From Myxococcales bacterium (GTDB taxonomy: Bacteria; Myxococcota_A; SURF-8): a stretch of 64,000 bases of DNA. Shown here piece after piece: positions 8,201-15,747 of this stretch. The first letter of the stretch is position 1. The number at the start of each line of letters is the position of its first letter. The stretch spans positions 1 to 64,000 of the forward strand of contig QZKR01000010.1 in NCBI GenBank assembly GCA_003598065.1, given 5' to 3'. Under the pieces are notes generated by a model that did not search any database, was not told the DNA's origin, and was given only the letters and a program-made list of their open reading frames with translations. The translations under genes and the position numbers were made by a program.

Positions 8201-10134
8201 AAGGCGTAGCCGCCGTCGAAGACGGCCGGCCGGACCTGGTTCCAGGTGGCGATCGTCTCGGCGCAATCCATGACCGGATCGCCGTAAACGACCTGCGGAT
8301 CCCCAACGCAGCCGGTCGGAAGCGAATTATCCCAGCTATCTGTGAAGACGGTCTGAATGGCGTCGTCCAGGTCGATGATGGTGTCGCCGTTCAGATCGTC
8401 CCGCTCCAAGTTGCGATCGGCATCGAGGTACAGGTTGACCTGCACGCCGGGGATGCCCGGTTCCCACTCCTCACCCACGCCGTAGGCGGGGTTGTTCTCG
8501 GCGCGCGTCGTCGAATAGAAAACGACGCCGGAAATGCCGCCGTTCTCGCCCGGCGCGTAGGCGTTCTTGCCGAAGTCGATGCGGTTGTTCGAATCGCTGT
8601 ACAGCAGCATGCCCTCCAGCAGCACCTCGCCGGTCTCGGTGCGCCAGCCCAAGTCGCCGTTTTCGGGCTGGGGCTGGGGGTTGCGCTTCTCGCCTGGAGG
8701 CAGCGGCCCGCCGTCGTCCACGAAGACCGTGGCGCCGGTGGCCTTGAAACGCAGAAAGTCTACTTCCACGACCATCCAGTGGAAGAAGGGGAAATACTCG
8801 TCGAAGGAGTATTCGCCGTCGCCGTTGGTGGCCGTGGCGGAATAAATGGAACCGTCCGGCCAGCGGATGTTGATGTTCTGCCCCGAGATGCCAGGCTCGC
8901 CGGGATCCATCCTCCCGTTCAGGTCACTGTCGAAGAACACGTTGCCTTCCAGCGTCCCGAACCAGCCATAGATCGCCTGCGGTCCGAGTTCCACCGTTTC
9001 ACTCGGTTGAACGACAACCGTACGGAAGTCGATGATGCCATCGAGGTACTTGTCGAACATGGTCAGCAAATACTGCCCCGGCGGGACGTCCGTAATCGTG
9101 AAGGTGCTATCCTCCTCGCACGGTTGCAGATAGACCATTTCGTCAGCTGCATCCAGGTCGTTTAGGGCCACATAACAGTTCGGCGCCGGCAGTCCCGGAT
9201 TCAAGCCGGGGCTAAGCGGCGGTCTGTTCATATGGACATAGACGACCTGGCCGGTGATCGTTCCCGGCGGGCCGTCCGCAGGCGTTATGTCCGGAAAGAC
9301 CGTTTCTTTGGCAAAACCGGTGAATACGTGCTGCTCAAAAAAGCCCCATTCCGCGAAAAACGGCGGCTCGTCGGCCTTGACCCAGGCATCGACGGTAGGG
9401 GTGCCTTCTATCGTCGAGGTCTGAATCCAGCCCTCGCCGAGCGGCGGCGCCACAAGGACGCCGTATTTGCCAGGGGCCAGATTCTTGACGAGCGCTTCAC
9501 CGTCGGGACCGGTGATGATGACGCCGTCGCCCATCATGGTCACCTCGCCGTCGGAGTCGTACTCGGTGCCGAGCGGGTTGCCGAAAGCGTCCACCGAGAC
9601 CTGCCCGGCAAAATCCTTCAGAATGACACTGAAACCTTCAAGTCCCTCCTCCGCCGGAACGTCGGGGGCGGAGTTGAGGCTCTGATGGTCGTGAAAGGCC
9701 AGCACCCGGATCTGAGCCGTGGGGATGGGGTTGGCGTGAACCACGACCGTCACGTCGGTTTGGCCGGCATTCACCTGCGCGCCGCCCAAGGTATAGCCGC
9801 CGTTCGGGAGCACCGAAACGTAGTAGCGACCGCTTGTGGAAACGGGAACCTCTACCGAGGAATTGCCCGTTTGCCCGCTTTCCAGCACCGGAGCGTAGGT
9901 GCGGTGAATATTCAGCGCCAGGCTGCTTGTGTCTTTGGTTCCCGGCGAGACCGGAAGCGTCGTGTCCTCCTCAACTAGCCACCGGAAACCACTGACAGGA
10001 TTCTGATTGTCGTCCACCACACGCACCGTAAAGGCCCAGGCGTTTGCGTGGACTGCCAGCGTCAGGCCGAGGAAAGCCAGGATCGCTGTTGGTCCGCGCA
10101 ACTGTAGGGCATGCCTGCCGTGTCTGCTTGCCAT
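5212..10134 (-). CDS. Giant secreted SdrD_B / parallel beta-helix protein
   Basis: A 1640-residue exported protein with a signal peptide ending near ANAWA. The first third has repeated prealbumin-like beta domains (GPDGEALVKNLAPGKYGV). Around 390-470 and 530-740 are SdrD_B-like modules (GNVFFDSDLNGRMDPGEPG; LDADRNLERDDLNGDTIIDLDDA) with calcium-binding Asp/Asn loops. Around 930-1045 is an IPT/TIG-like region. From about 1045 to 1560 it is a right-handed parallel beta-helix, with the family start GESIQDAIDAADANDLILVEPGVYREN and many GGGI turns. No sortase motif or barrel is seen. The four-base overlap with the first oxidase gene and the large repetitive surface suggest a cell-surface scaffold for the oxidases. 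AGGAGG lies upstream of the ATG. Confidence 0.85.
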   Translation of the reverse strand: MASRHGRHALQLRGPTAILAFLGLTLAVHANAWAFTVRVVDDNQNPVSGFRWLVEEDTTLPVSPGTKDTSSLALNIHRTYAPVLESGQTGNSSVEVPVSTSGRYYVSVLPNGGYTLGGAQVNAGQTDVTVVVHANPIPTAQIRVLAFHDHQSLNSAPDVPAEEGLEGFSVILKDFAGQVSVDAFGNPLGTEYDSDGEVTMMGDGVIITGPDGEALVKNLAPGKYGVLVAPPLGEGWIQTSTIEGTPTVDAWVKADEPPFFAEWGFFEQHVFTGFAKETVFPDITPADGPPGTITGQVVYVHMNRPPLSPGLNPGLPAPNCYVALNDLDAADEMVYLQPCEEDSTFTITDVPPGQYLLTMFDKYLDGIIDFRTVVVQPSETVELGPQAIYGWFGTLEGNVFFDSDLNGRMDPGEPGISGQNINIRWPDGSIYSATATNGDGEYSFDEYFPFFHWMVVEVDFLRFKATGATVFVDDGGPLPPGEKRNPQPQPENGDLGWRTETGEVLLEGMLLYSDSNNRIDFGKNAYAPGENGGISGVVFYSTTRAENNPAYGVGEEWEPGIPGVQVNLYLDADRNLERDDLNGDTIIDLDDAIQTVFTDSWDNSLPTGCVGDPQVVYGDPVMDCAETIATWNQVRPAVFDGGYAFTSFVPGGLGSGNEEVEGLPSGAYIVEVIPPTGYVIVKEEDKNVDYGDEFVPSNKTLPVLCAGDDHEVPPTLSLFNDIEAPSAGQMKRLCDRKQVFLNSGRNAAADFFLFTPVPKAGRIWGTVLNDVLFEFDPNSPNKGTNFAPSWLPVAIRDWTGVEVARVYTDEWGKYNALVPSTYTVNVPSPSGVSPNILEACLNHPGPITDPNNPSRSILDPWYDPRYSQICTSWEFWPGRTTRLDTPILPIAAFAGSQKRLDCEYPDMTPIIHSVNGPSDFGPWVSSRGGIITIQAVGDVKLPNPDYDRLNPVGDPLVTRNFGFGAIRGSVTLNGETLRIVSWSADGLTIRATVPRSRRSGQLMVRRGDNGATTVVGVTLHIGGDSPLRVREGESIQDAIDAADANDLILVEPGVYRENLILYKKVKLQGSGAFSTFILAGPLTPSEQTAWETRMQELIDSGDIDLIPGERPDFYLETAAGVTVATREGLFGRGNPARIDGFTFIGAVKGGGILVNGWARYLEITNNRITGNQGNFGGGIRVGTPALVNDAGTGYNPSKNERLMIRYNHIATNGAVDGGGGIALFSGSGNYNVAENYICGNFTLSYGGGIAHVGLSHGGVIQDNKILFNQSFDEGGGIIVSGELVPAGAPANTLTEGAGSVTIDGNLIQGNLAGDDGGGIRTLLYNGQDVQRRPGNPNRWYNLLVVNNIIVNNSSADVGGGISLDDTASISIVNNTIAHNDSTSTGVDAFGGPCTPGLPPGNICPPEVEGQGGLTTSVPQVAGIASRRHSKDLLGAFQPSTYQEFSDPYLVNNIIWQNRTFYWDATYNGDIGGLRPDIEGGEDPLYWDLAVYGTLSTEFLNPMYCVLTDPSGYDGANETGDPDFVSDYFNTYEATSKGAAFGNMVTTTFLPITPTGDYHIGSGSSAVGIGSFSALSVSSRLQNDFDNQRRRAPVDAGADENAPLDARRGKETTLSENDESTGFFDRILRFFTIESAEGANP

Positions 10135-10227
10135 TTGATGACCCTCCTTATTTATTCTGATGATCCCTTTTTAACTCCCCTACCGTCAGGCTTCGTTGTG
10201 TTGCGGCCGCGGTGGACATACCTCCAG

Positions 10228-10310
10228 CCTCGCGGAGGTTAACCCTCCCCGCAAACGCCCTTCCCGATGCCTTTCGGTGACCCCTTAATTCGGCGAGAGT
10301 CTTTCGCCCC
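10228..10310 (-). ncRNA. Tandem structured-RNA-like motif, copy 3 (closest to the gene)
   Basis: Read on the minus strand this is the last of three copies, ending about 94 bases before the ATG of the 1640-residue protein. It keeps the blocks GGCGAAAG...CTCGCCGAA, GGGTC.CCGAAA, CGGGAAG, GTTTGC and the hairpin GGAGG-GTTAA-CCTCC. I cannot assign it to a known riboswitch class. Confidence 0.55.
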
Positions 10311-10343
10311 TATTTAGCGTGGGCCCGATGACCATGCCTCAAT

Positions 10344-10424
10344 CCTCGGAAGTCAAACCTCCTAGCAAACATCTTTCCCCGTGTTTTCGGCGACCCTTTA
10401 CTTCGGCGAGATTCTCTCGCCCCC
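10344..10424 (-). ncRNA. Tandem structured-RNA-like motif, copy 2
   Basis: The middle copy is the most regular. On the minus strand it has a 7-bp hairpin GGCGAGA-GAA-TCTCGCC, then GGGTCGCCGAAAACA, GGGGAAAG, GTTTGC and the hairpin GGAGGT-TTG-ACTTCC. A separate 7-bp hairpin (CCCGCAT/ATGCGGG, 10422-10442) lies at its 5' edge in the linker. Confidence 0.6.
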
Positions 10425-10462
10425 GCATACATGTAATGCGGGATCGATGAATGCGTATCGAG

Positions 10463-10543
10463 CCTCGGAGGTCAAACTTCCCAGCAAGTACTCTTCCCCA
10501 TGCCTTAGAGGAACTCTCACAGTGGTGAGAATCTCTCGCCCCC
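10463..10543 (-). ncRNA. Tandem structured-RNA-like motif, copy 1 (first transcribed)
   Basis: The first copy on the minus strand keeps GGGGGCGAGAGA, GGGGAAG, TTGCTGGGA and GTTTGACCTCCGAGG. It differs in the middle, where GATTCTCAC and GTGAGAGTT can form a 9-bp hairpin that excludes the first hairpin of the other copies. Upstream, 10544-10856 holds an AT-rich stretch around 10600-10645 that may contain the leader promoter, but I see no convincing -35/-10 pair and no gene. Confidence 0.55.
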
Positions 10544-10856
10544 ATTTTGTCCAGCCGCAAAAGTAGATGCGAACCGGGCGCGTGGATATTTCGCATTTTT
10601 TCTAATTTTTTGTCGGGCTCAATTCTTCCATTAATACTTATACGCGCGCCGTTTGGCCGTCCGCTCGCACTGCCCATTCCGAAGACTGTCCGACGGATTT
10701 CGCATCCGCACTCATCCGCACTCCCATTCAGGCGACCGCCCCGCCAATCGCTTTCGAGCGGATCCCGGTCTGCGTGGAAAGAGTATATAGGTATTGGGCA
10801 AGGGTTCAGAGACAGGGCAATTTACTAACGGGATCAATCGGGGTCGTACAGAAGGA

Positions 10857-12578
10857 TCACCAACTGTATCGCAGACCGGCGCGCAGTATGTACCAGCCGC
10901 GGCTGAAAGAGGGGGCTACAAGAGTATGGTCGTAGGCGGCTTGGCCGAGCAACCAGAGTGTGAAAGCGTCGAACGGTTCGCCGGACAGGCTGAGCGTGCC
11001 GAGGTGCTCCATCTCGCTGAAGTCGCGCCCATCGGGGGAAAGCCAGAGGACATGGTAGCCGGCGCCGGCCCAAATACGCTCGCGCAGCAATTCGCCGGTC
11101 ACATCGAGCGCGGCCTGGGCCCGGCGCGCATCGCCTTCGCCGTAATCGCCGCTCACCTCGATTTCGAGCGGCGCGCCGCCGGGCTCCCGCTCGAGGTAAG
11201 CCAGGCCGCCGGCAGCCGCCCATGTCGAGCCCGTCGCGTCCGATTCCCGCAGGTAGTAGCCATAGGGCCGCAGTCTCCGGCGCTTCTCGGTCACCCAGAA
11301 TCCGATCGCCCCGTCGGCCCGCAACGAATCGCTGTCCTTGAGCGCGGCCAGCCATTCGGCGGGAAGGTCGGCCGTCTCTTCCACGAGCGGTTCGGCGCCC
11401 ACGTACCGCACATTGGCTTCGAGATCCAGCCAATCCAGGGGATGGCTTGCCGCCAGAAGCGCCGCGTCCGCCAGGTTCGGCCCCGAATTCCCGTAGGCCG
11501 ATTCGTCGGCCGTGAACAGTTCCAGGGTCGCCGTCTGGATGAGCAGCAGCGCGTCCTCCAGGCCAAGCCGGTTGTCCAGATAAACGGCGTGCCGCTGGCC
11601 CTGGCCGAACTCCCCGTGATAGCCGCCGGTGACACGCCAGTCCGCCGTCTTGGAGACGGGATGAACCGAGACGCCCGCCCCGCCCGCCGGCCGCTCGGCG
11701 CTGGGAATCAGGTCGAGGGAGGTTGGGCGAAGGCCGCCATAGGCGAAAAAGGATAAACTCGGATTCGACCAGCCCAGTTCGCCGCCGTCAAGCAGGCCCG
11801 CTGGGCGCGCCGAGGGGACCACGCGGCCCGCCGCCACGACGATCCCCGTGGGTTCATTTTCGTACTTCAATTCAAGTTGCCGGATCAGGGGCAGCGCCCG
11901 CTGGCCAGTCAGGTAGCGATCTTCCTCGGCGTCGTAGCGCAGCCCTACCTCGCCGCGCACGCGCAGGCCGAGGCCGCGCACGCCGAGGTCCCGGCCGCGC
12001 GCCCACAGCGCGACAATCTGTTCGTGGCGCGACTCGCCCGCCGGACTGAATTGCGAGCCGCCCTCGTACCAGCTTTCGACAACGCCATCGGCGCTCGGCG
12101 AAACATCGCCTTCCTCAGATCCGCCTTTGTAGACCACCCGTTGTGGAGGATTCTCCGTCAAGGCCCCCGGCCAGGCCCCGCCCATCTCCGCCTCCGACCA
12201 AAGCGGTGTCGGCGTCCGCTTCGTTCCGGTTGCGGGCGCCGCTTCTTCGACGGGTTTCCCGCCACAGGCGAAGCTGTCGCCCGGCTGCGGCTTCTGAGTG
12301 GGATTCTCCACGATTCCCGCCGCCCGATGTTCCGACGCTTCCGTGATGCGCAGGTTGGCGATCTCCCGCCCGCGGCGCGAGAGAGTCAGTGTGTCGCCGG
12401 CGGCGCAGCCATCGGCCAGGCCGCGATCCAGGTACACCATCTCCCCGGCGACATACACCACCCTTCCTTCGGCGGCCGCATAAGCGGAAGAAACCAAAAA
12501 GCCGAAAAGCAGCCCGGCGGCGGCACAGCCTCCGACCACGCAGGCAAGAAAAGAAAAATGGCTCCTCAGGTTAGCCAT
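10857..12578 (-). CDS. Outer-membrane beta-barrel protein, candidate porin of the cytochrome conduit
   Basis: About 573 residues from the ATG at 12578, which overlaps the TAA of the cytochrome gene (ATGGCTAA). A signal peptide (cleavage near SSAYAAA) is followed by a small domain, EGRVVYVAGEMVYLDRG...GDTLTLSRRGREIANLRITEA, which looks like a beta module. The remainder has alternating amphipathic strands and ends in the aromatic signature LRAGLRYSW typical of barrel insertion. An upstream ATG at 12629 would overlap the cytochrome gene by 59 bases and is less likely. In porin-cytochrome complexes a barrel sheathes a multiheme cytochrome across the outer membrane, and this gene directly follows the 42-heme lipoprotein. 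The pairing is inferred from gene order. Confidence 0.75.
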   Translation of the reverse strand: MANLRSHFSFLACVVGGCAAAGLLFGFLVSSAYAAAEGRVVYVAGEMVYLDRGLADGCAAGDTLTLSRRGREIANLRITEASEHRAAGIVENPTQKPQPGDSFACGGKPVEEAAPATGTKRTPTPLWSEAEMGGAWPGALTENPPQRVVYKGGSEEGDVSPSADGVVESWYEGGSQFSPAGESRHEQIVALWARGRDLGVRGLGLRVRGEVGLRYDAEEDRYLTGQRALPLIRQLELKYENEPTGIVVAAGRVVPSARPAGLLDGGELGWSNPSLSFFAYGGLRPTSLDLIPSAERPAGGAGVSVHPVSKTADWRVTGGYHGEFGQGQRHAVYLDNRLGLEDALLLIQTATLELFTADESAYGNSGPNLADAALLAASHPLDWLDLEANVRYVGAEPLVEETADLPAEWLAALKDSDSLRADGAIGFWVTEKRRRLRPYGYYLRESDATGSTWAAAGGLAYLEREPGGAPLEIEVSGDYGEGDARRAQAALDVTGELLRERIWAGAGYHVLWLSPDGRDFSEMEHLGTLSLSGEPFDAFTLWLLGQAAYDHTLVAPSFSRGWYILRAGLRYSW

Positions 12579-15500
12579 CGCTTCTGCCGTTCGGATGGCA
12601 CGCCAGGCACCTGGCGTTCTCGCATGCATAGTCCGGCCGCTCCTTGTGCTTTTCGTTCATGCGAATACAGCTATGCTCGTTGTCGTCATGACACTCGGTG
12701 CAAGAGAAGCTCTGGTAGGTTCCCGCGGCCTGATGGCAGTCGCTACACGAATAGCGGCTGTGATGACCGCTAACAATCGGAAACATCGTGTGCCGCTCGC
12801 GTGTCATGACGAGGCCATCCAGATGGCAGGCGAGGCATTCGGACGAGGTCCAGGCGTAGCCATTCACCCCGGTGTGTTCCGTCGCCATCGTCGGCTGGTC
12901 GTGGTCATGGCAGGCGGTGCAGGTGAAATCGTCGTAACCGTTCGGATGGCAAGCGGCGCAGGCTGTCGTCCCGTGCGGAGTTCCCGTAGCGACGGGGAAG
13001 TTGGCGGCGTGTTCCGTTCGGCTCATGGCCTCGCCGGTCGGATGGCACTGGCGGCACTGCGCCGAGACCCAGGAGTAATCTGCCACGGTGGCATGCTTGT
13101 CCGCCATCGTCGGCTGATCGTGATCGTGGCAGGCGGTGCAGGTGAAATCGTCCGTGCCGCTCGGGTGGCAGCCGACACAACTGGTTTCGCCGTGCGCGGT
13201 TTCGGCGCTGACCGGGAAGTGGACCAGGTGCTCGGTGCGGTCCATGGCCTCTCCGCTCGGATGGCAGATGCGGCACTGAGCGGTCTCCCAAACATAATCC
13301 GGGACATTGGGATGCTTGTCCGCCATCGTCGGCTGCTCGTGGTCGTGGCAGGATGTGCAGGTGAAGTCGTTCATGCCGTCCGGATGGCAAGCCGTGCAGG
13401 CTGTCTCGCCGTGCGGGGTTTCCATGTCGATGGGGAATTTAACAAGGTGTTCGGCGCGGCTCATCGCCTCGCCCGTCGGATGGCACTGGCGGCATTGCGG
13501 CGAGATCCAATCATAGTCTTCCATGTTGGGATGCTTGTCCGCCATCGTCGGCTGGTCGTGGTCATGGCAGGCGGTGCAGGTGAAATCGTCATACCCGTTC
13601 GTGTGGCAGCCGTCGCACGTCGTTTCGCCGTGCGCGGTTTCGGCGCTGACCGGGAAGTAGACCAGATGCTCGGTGCGGTCCATGGCCTCTCCGCGCGGGT
13701 GGCAAGTGCGGCACTGGGTGGTCTCCCAACCGTAATCCGGCACATCGGGATGCTTGACCGCCATCACCGCCTGCTCGTGGTCATGACAGGCAGTGCAGGT
13801 GAAGGTGATCTGCCCGTTCGGATGGCAGCCGGTGCAGGGAGTCTCCGCATGCGCCGTTTCCGGACCGATGGGAAAATTGTCTTCGTGATCGAGCCGATCC
13901 AGGGTCCGACCGTCGGGGTGGCAGGCCAGGCATTGTGGGGATTCGTATACATAGCCGGCCACCTCGTTGTGCTGTTCGTCGGTCTCTCCCTCCGCGTGCT
14001 TATGGCACTGGGTGCAGGTAAACGAATCGAAGCCGTCCGGATGGCACTCCGCGCAAGTCTGTTCCTTGTGCACCGCCTCGCTGTCGATGGGGAAGAAGGT
14101 TTCATGCCGCAGACCTTCAGGATCGCTGTCCGGATGGCAGGCCAGACACCAGGGCGAATCGTATCGGTAGCCGGCGACCTCCTGATGCTCGGCATCCGCC
14201 GTCACGCGGGCGTGGTCGTGACAGTCCGTGCAGGTAAACTCGCTCACGGTGCTCGGATGACAGTTGTTGCAGGCCGCCTCCCCGTGCGCCTCGCCCTCGG
14301 TGATGGGGAAGTACGGATGATTCTCGCGTCCCACCACTTCGCCGTCCGGATGGCAGGTCAGGCACTTCGGCGAGTTGTAGGCATAACCCGGCAAACCTTG
14401 ATGGTGGCTGTCCGTCTCGGTCCGGCCATGCTCGTGGCAATCGGTGCAGGTAAAAGTATCCTGCCCGTCCGGATGGCATTCTCGGCAGCTTTGATCCTGG
14501 TGCGTGGATTCCGGACCGATGGGGAAAAACGTGTGGCGCAGTCCTTCTTCTTCGCTTTGCGGATGGCAGGCCAGGCAGGCGGGCGAGTCCCAGCGGTACC
14601 CATCGACGCCCTGGTGCGCGCCCTCCATCTCATCTTGTCGGTGCTCGTGGCAGTTCGTGCAGGCGAAGCTCTCCGATCCGTCCGGATGGCACTCCAAGCA
14701 GCGTACATCGCCGTGGCTTGATCCCGCTCGGATCGGGAAATCGAGATGATCCTCGCGCCCTTGCACCTCGCCGTCCGGGTGGCATTCCAGGCACAGCAGC
14801 GAGTCGTATTGATAGTCCGGGACGGCGATGTGATCGGGGTCCGTTTCCTCCCGAGCATGATTGTGGCAGGTCAGACAACTGAACGAGTCCGATCCATCCG
14901 GGTGGCAGCTCTGACAGGCGATCTCGCCGTGGTTGGACCCCGACCCGATGGGGAAGCGGTCATGCGACTCGCGGTCGAGTCCCTCTCCGTTCGGATGGCA
15001 TTCCAGGCATTTCGAGGAAACATACGCATACCCCGGCACCCCTTGGTGGGCGTCGCTCATGCCCGGCTGGCCGTGGGCGTGGCAGGCGACGCAGGTAAAG
15101 GCGCCCGGACCCTCCGGGTGACACTCGGTGCAGGTCTGTTGGTTGTGGGTAGCCTCCGGCCCGATAGGGAAAAAGGTGTGACGGAGGCCATCGTCGCCCG
15201 AACCGTTTGGGTGGCAGGCCAGGCACCAGTTCGAATCCCACATGTAGCCGTCCACCGATTCGTGTTCCCCTCCCATCTCCTCGCGTGCATGGGCGTGACA
15301 GTCGATGCAGGTGAAATCTCCGTAGGTCTCGCCGTTGTGGCAGTCCTTGCAGGAAAGGTCTCCGTGCTCGCTACCGTCATCGATCGGGAAGTGGCGGCTA
15401 TGGTCGATGTCGCCCAGCCTCCCCATGGGATGGCATTCCAGGCAGGTCGGGGAATCGTAGACGAACTCCGGTACGCCGTCATGGGTTTCCCGGGTCAGCG

Positions 15501-15747
15501 CTTCCTCGTGCCGGTGGCAGTTGAAGCAGGTGAATTCGCTGAAGCTGTCGAACCCTCCATGGCATTTGTTGCAGTCCATCGGCGTGTTTTCCGCCGCGCC
15601 GTGGTCGGTGGGAAACTTCGTCGTATCATGCTCCTCAACGCTGAGGCTGGAAGGAGGGGATTCGGGCCTGGGTTGACAGGCGGCGATCATGAACGCCAGG
15701 ACCGCCAGCCCAAGGACAAGCAGCCCATCCTTGGCGATGCTGCGCAT
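12571..15747 (-). CDS. 42-heme c-type cytochrome lipoprotein built from 73-residue three-heme repeats
   Basis: A 1058-residue protein with the lipobox IAAC (Cys24). I count 42 CxxCH motifs, matching 14 repeats of about 73 residues with three hemes each. The repeat reads roughly HGE-CxxCHPxG, FTCTxCHxHxxxxM, then YxW-CxxCHPxGE and RxxHxxxFPI. Each unit has enough further histidines for bis-His ligation. The protein is expected on the outer membrane as an electron wire. The DNA of the C-terminal half shows recent duplication (see the repeat at 12883-13760). Its start codon shares one base with the stop of the 30-heme gene (TAATG), and its stop overlaps the barrel gene, so the three should be made together. 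Confidence 0.93.
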   Translation of the reverse strand: MRSIAKDGLLVLGLAVLAFMIAACQPRPESPPSSLSVEEHDTTKFPTDHGAAENTPMDCNKCHGGFDSFSEFTCFNCHRHEEALTRETHDGVPEFVYDSPTCLECHPMGRLGDIDHSRHFPIDDGSEHGDLSCKDCHNGETYGDFTCIDCHAHAREEMGGEHESVDGYMWDSNWCLACHPNGSGDDGLRHTFFPIGPEATHNQQTCTECHPEGPGAFTCVACHAHGQPGMSDAHQGVPGYAYVSSKCLECHPNGEGLDRESHDRFPIGSGSNHGEIACQSCHPDGSDSFSCLTCHNHAREETDPDHIAVPDYQYDSLLCLECHPDGEVQGREDHLDFPIRAGSSHGDVRCLECHPDGSESFACTNCHEHRQDEMEGAHQGVDGYRWDSPACLACHPQSEEEGLRHTFFPIGPESTHQDQSCRECHPDGQDTFTCTDCHEHGRTETDSHHQGLPGYAYNSPKCLTCHPDGEVVGRENHPYFPITEGEAHGEAACNNCHPSTVSEFTCTDCHDHARVTADAEHQEVAGYRYDSPWCLACHPDSDPEGLRHETFFPIDSEAVHKEQTCAECHPDGFDSFTCTQCHKHAEGETDEQHNEVAGYVYESPQCLACHPDGRTLDRLDHEDNFPIGPETAHAETPCTGCHPNGQITFTCTACHDHEQAVMAVKHPDVPDYGWETTQCRTCHPRGEAMDRTEHLVYFPVSAETAHGETTCDGCHTNGYDDFTCTACHDHDQPTMADKHPNMEDYDWISPQCRQCHPTGEAMSRAEHLVKFPIDMETPHGETACTACHPDGMNDFTCTSCHDHEQPTMADKHPNVPDYVWETAQCRICHPSGEAMDRTEHLVHFPVSAETAHGETSCVGCHPSGTDDFTCTACHDHDQPTMADKHATVADYSWVSAQCRQCHPTGEAMSRTEHAANFPVATGTPHGTTACAACHPNGYDDFTCTACHDHDQPTMATEHTGVNGYAWTSSECLACHLDGLVMTRERHTMFPIVSGHHSRYSCSDCHQAAGTYQSFSCTECHDDNEHSCIRMNEKHKERPDYACENARCLACHPNGRSDG
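12883..13760. repeat. 219-bp tandem repeat units inside the 42-heme cytochrome gene
   Basis: The string GCCATCG recurs at 12883, 13102, about 13322 and 13541, a period of 219 bp (73 codons, three hemes). A longer stretch at 13184-13264 reappears almost unchanged at 13622-13702, 438 bp away. This indicates duplication of a two-unit, six-heme block. Confidence 0.85.

Noticed and set aside
10228-10543. CRISPR array or known GEMM/glycine/cobalamin riboswitch
   Set aside because: The units are 82 nt with 34-38 nt linkers, imperfect and hairpin-rich, unlike CRISPR repeats. None of the riboswitch consensus cores that I know is present.
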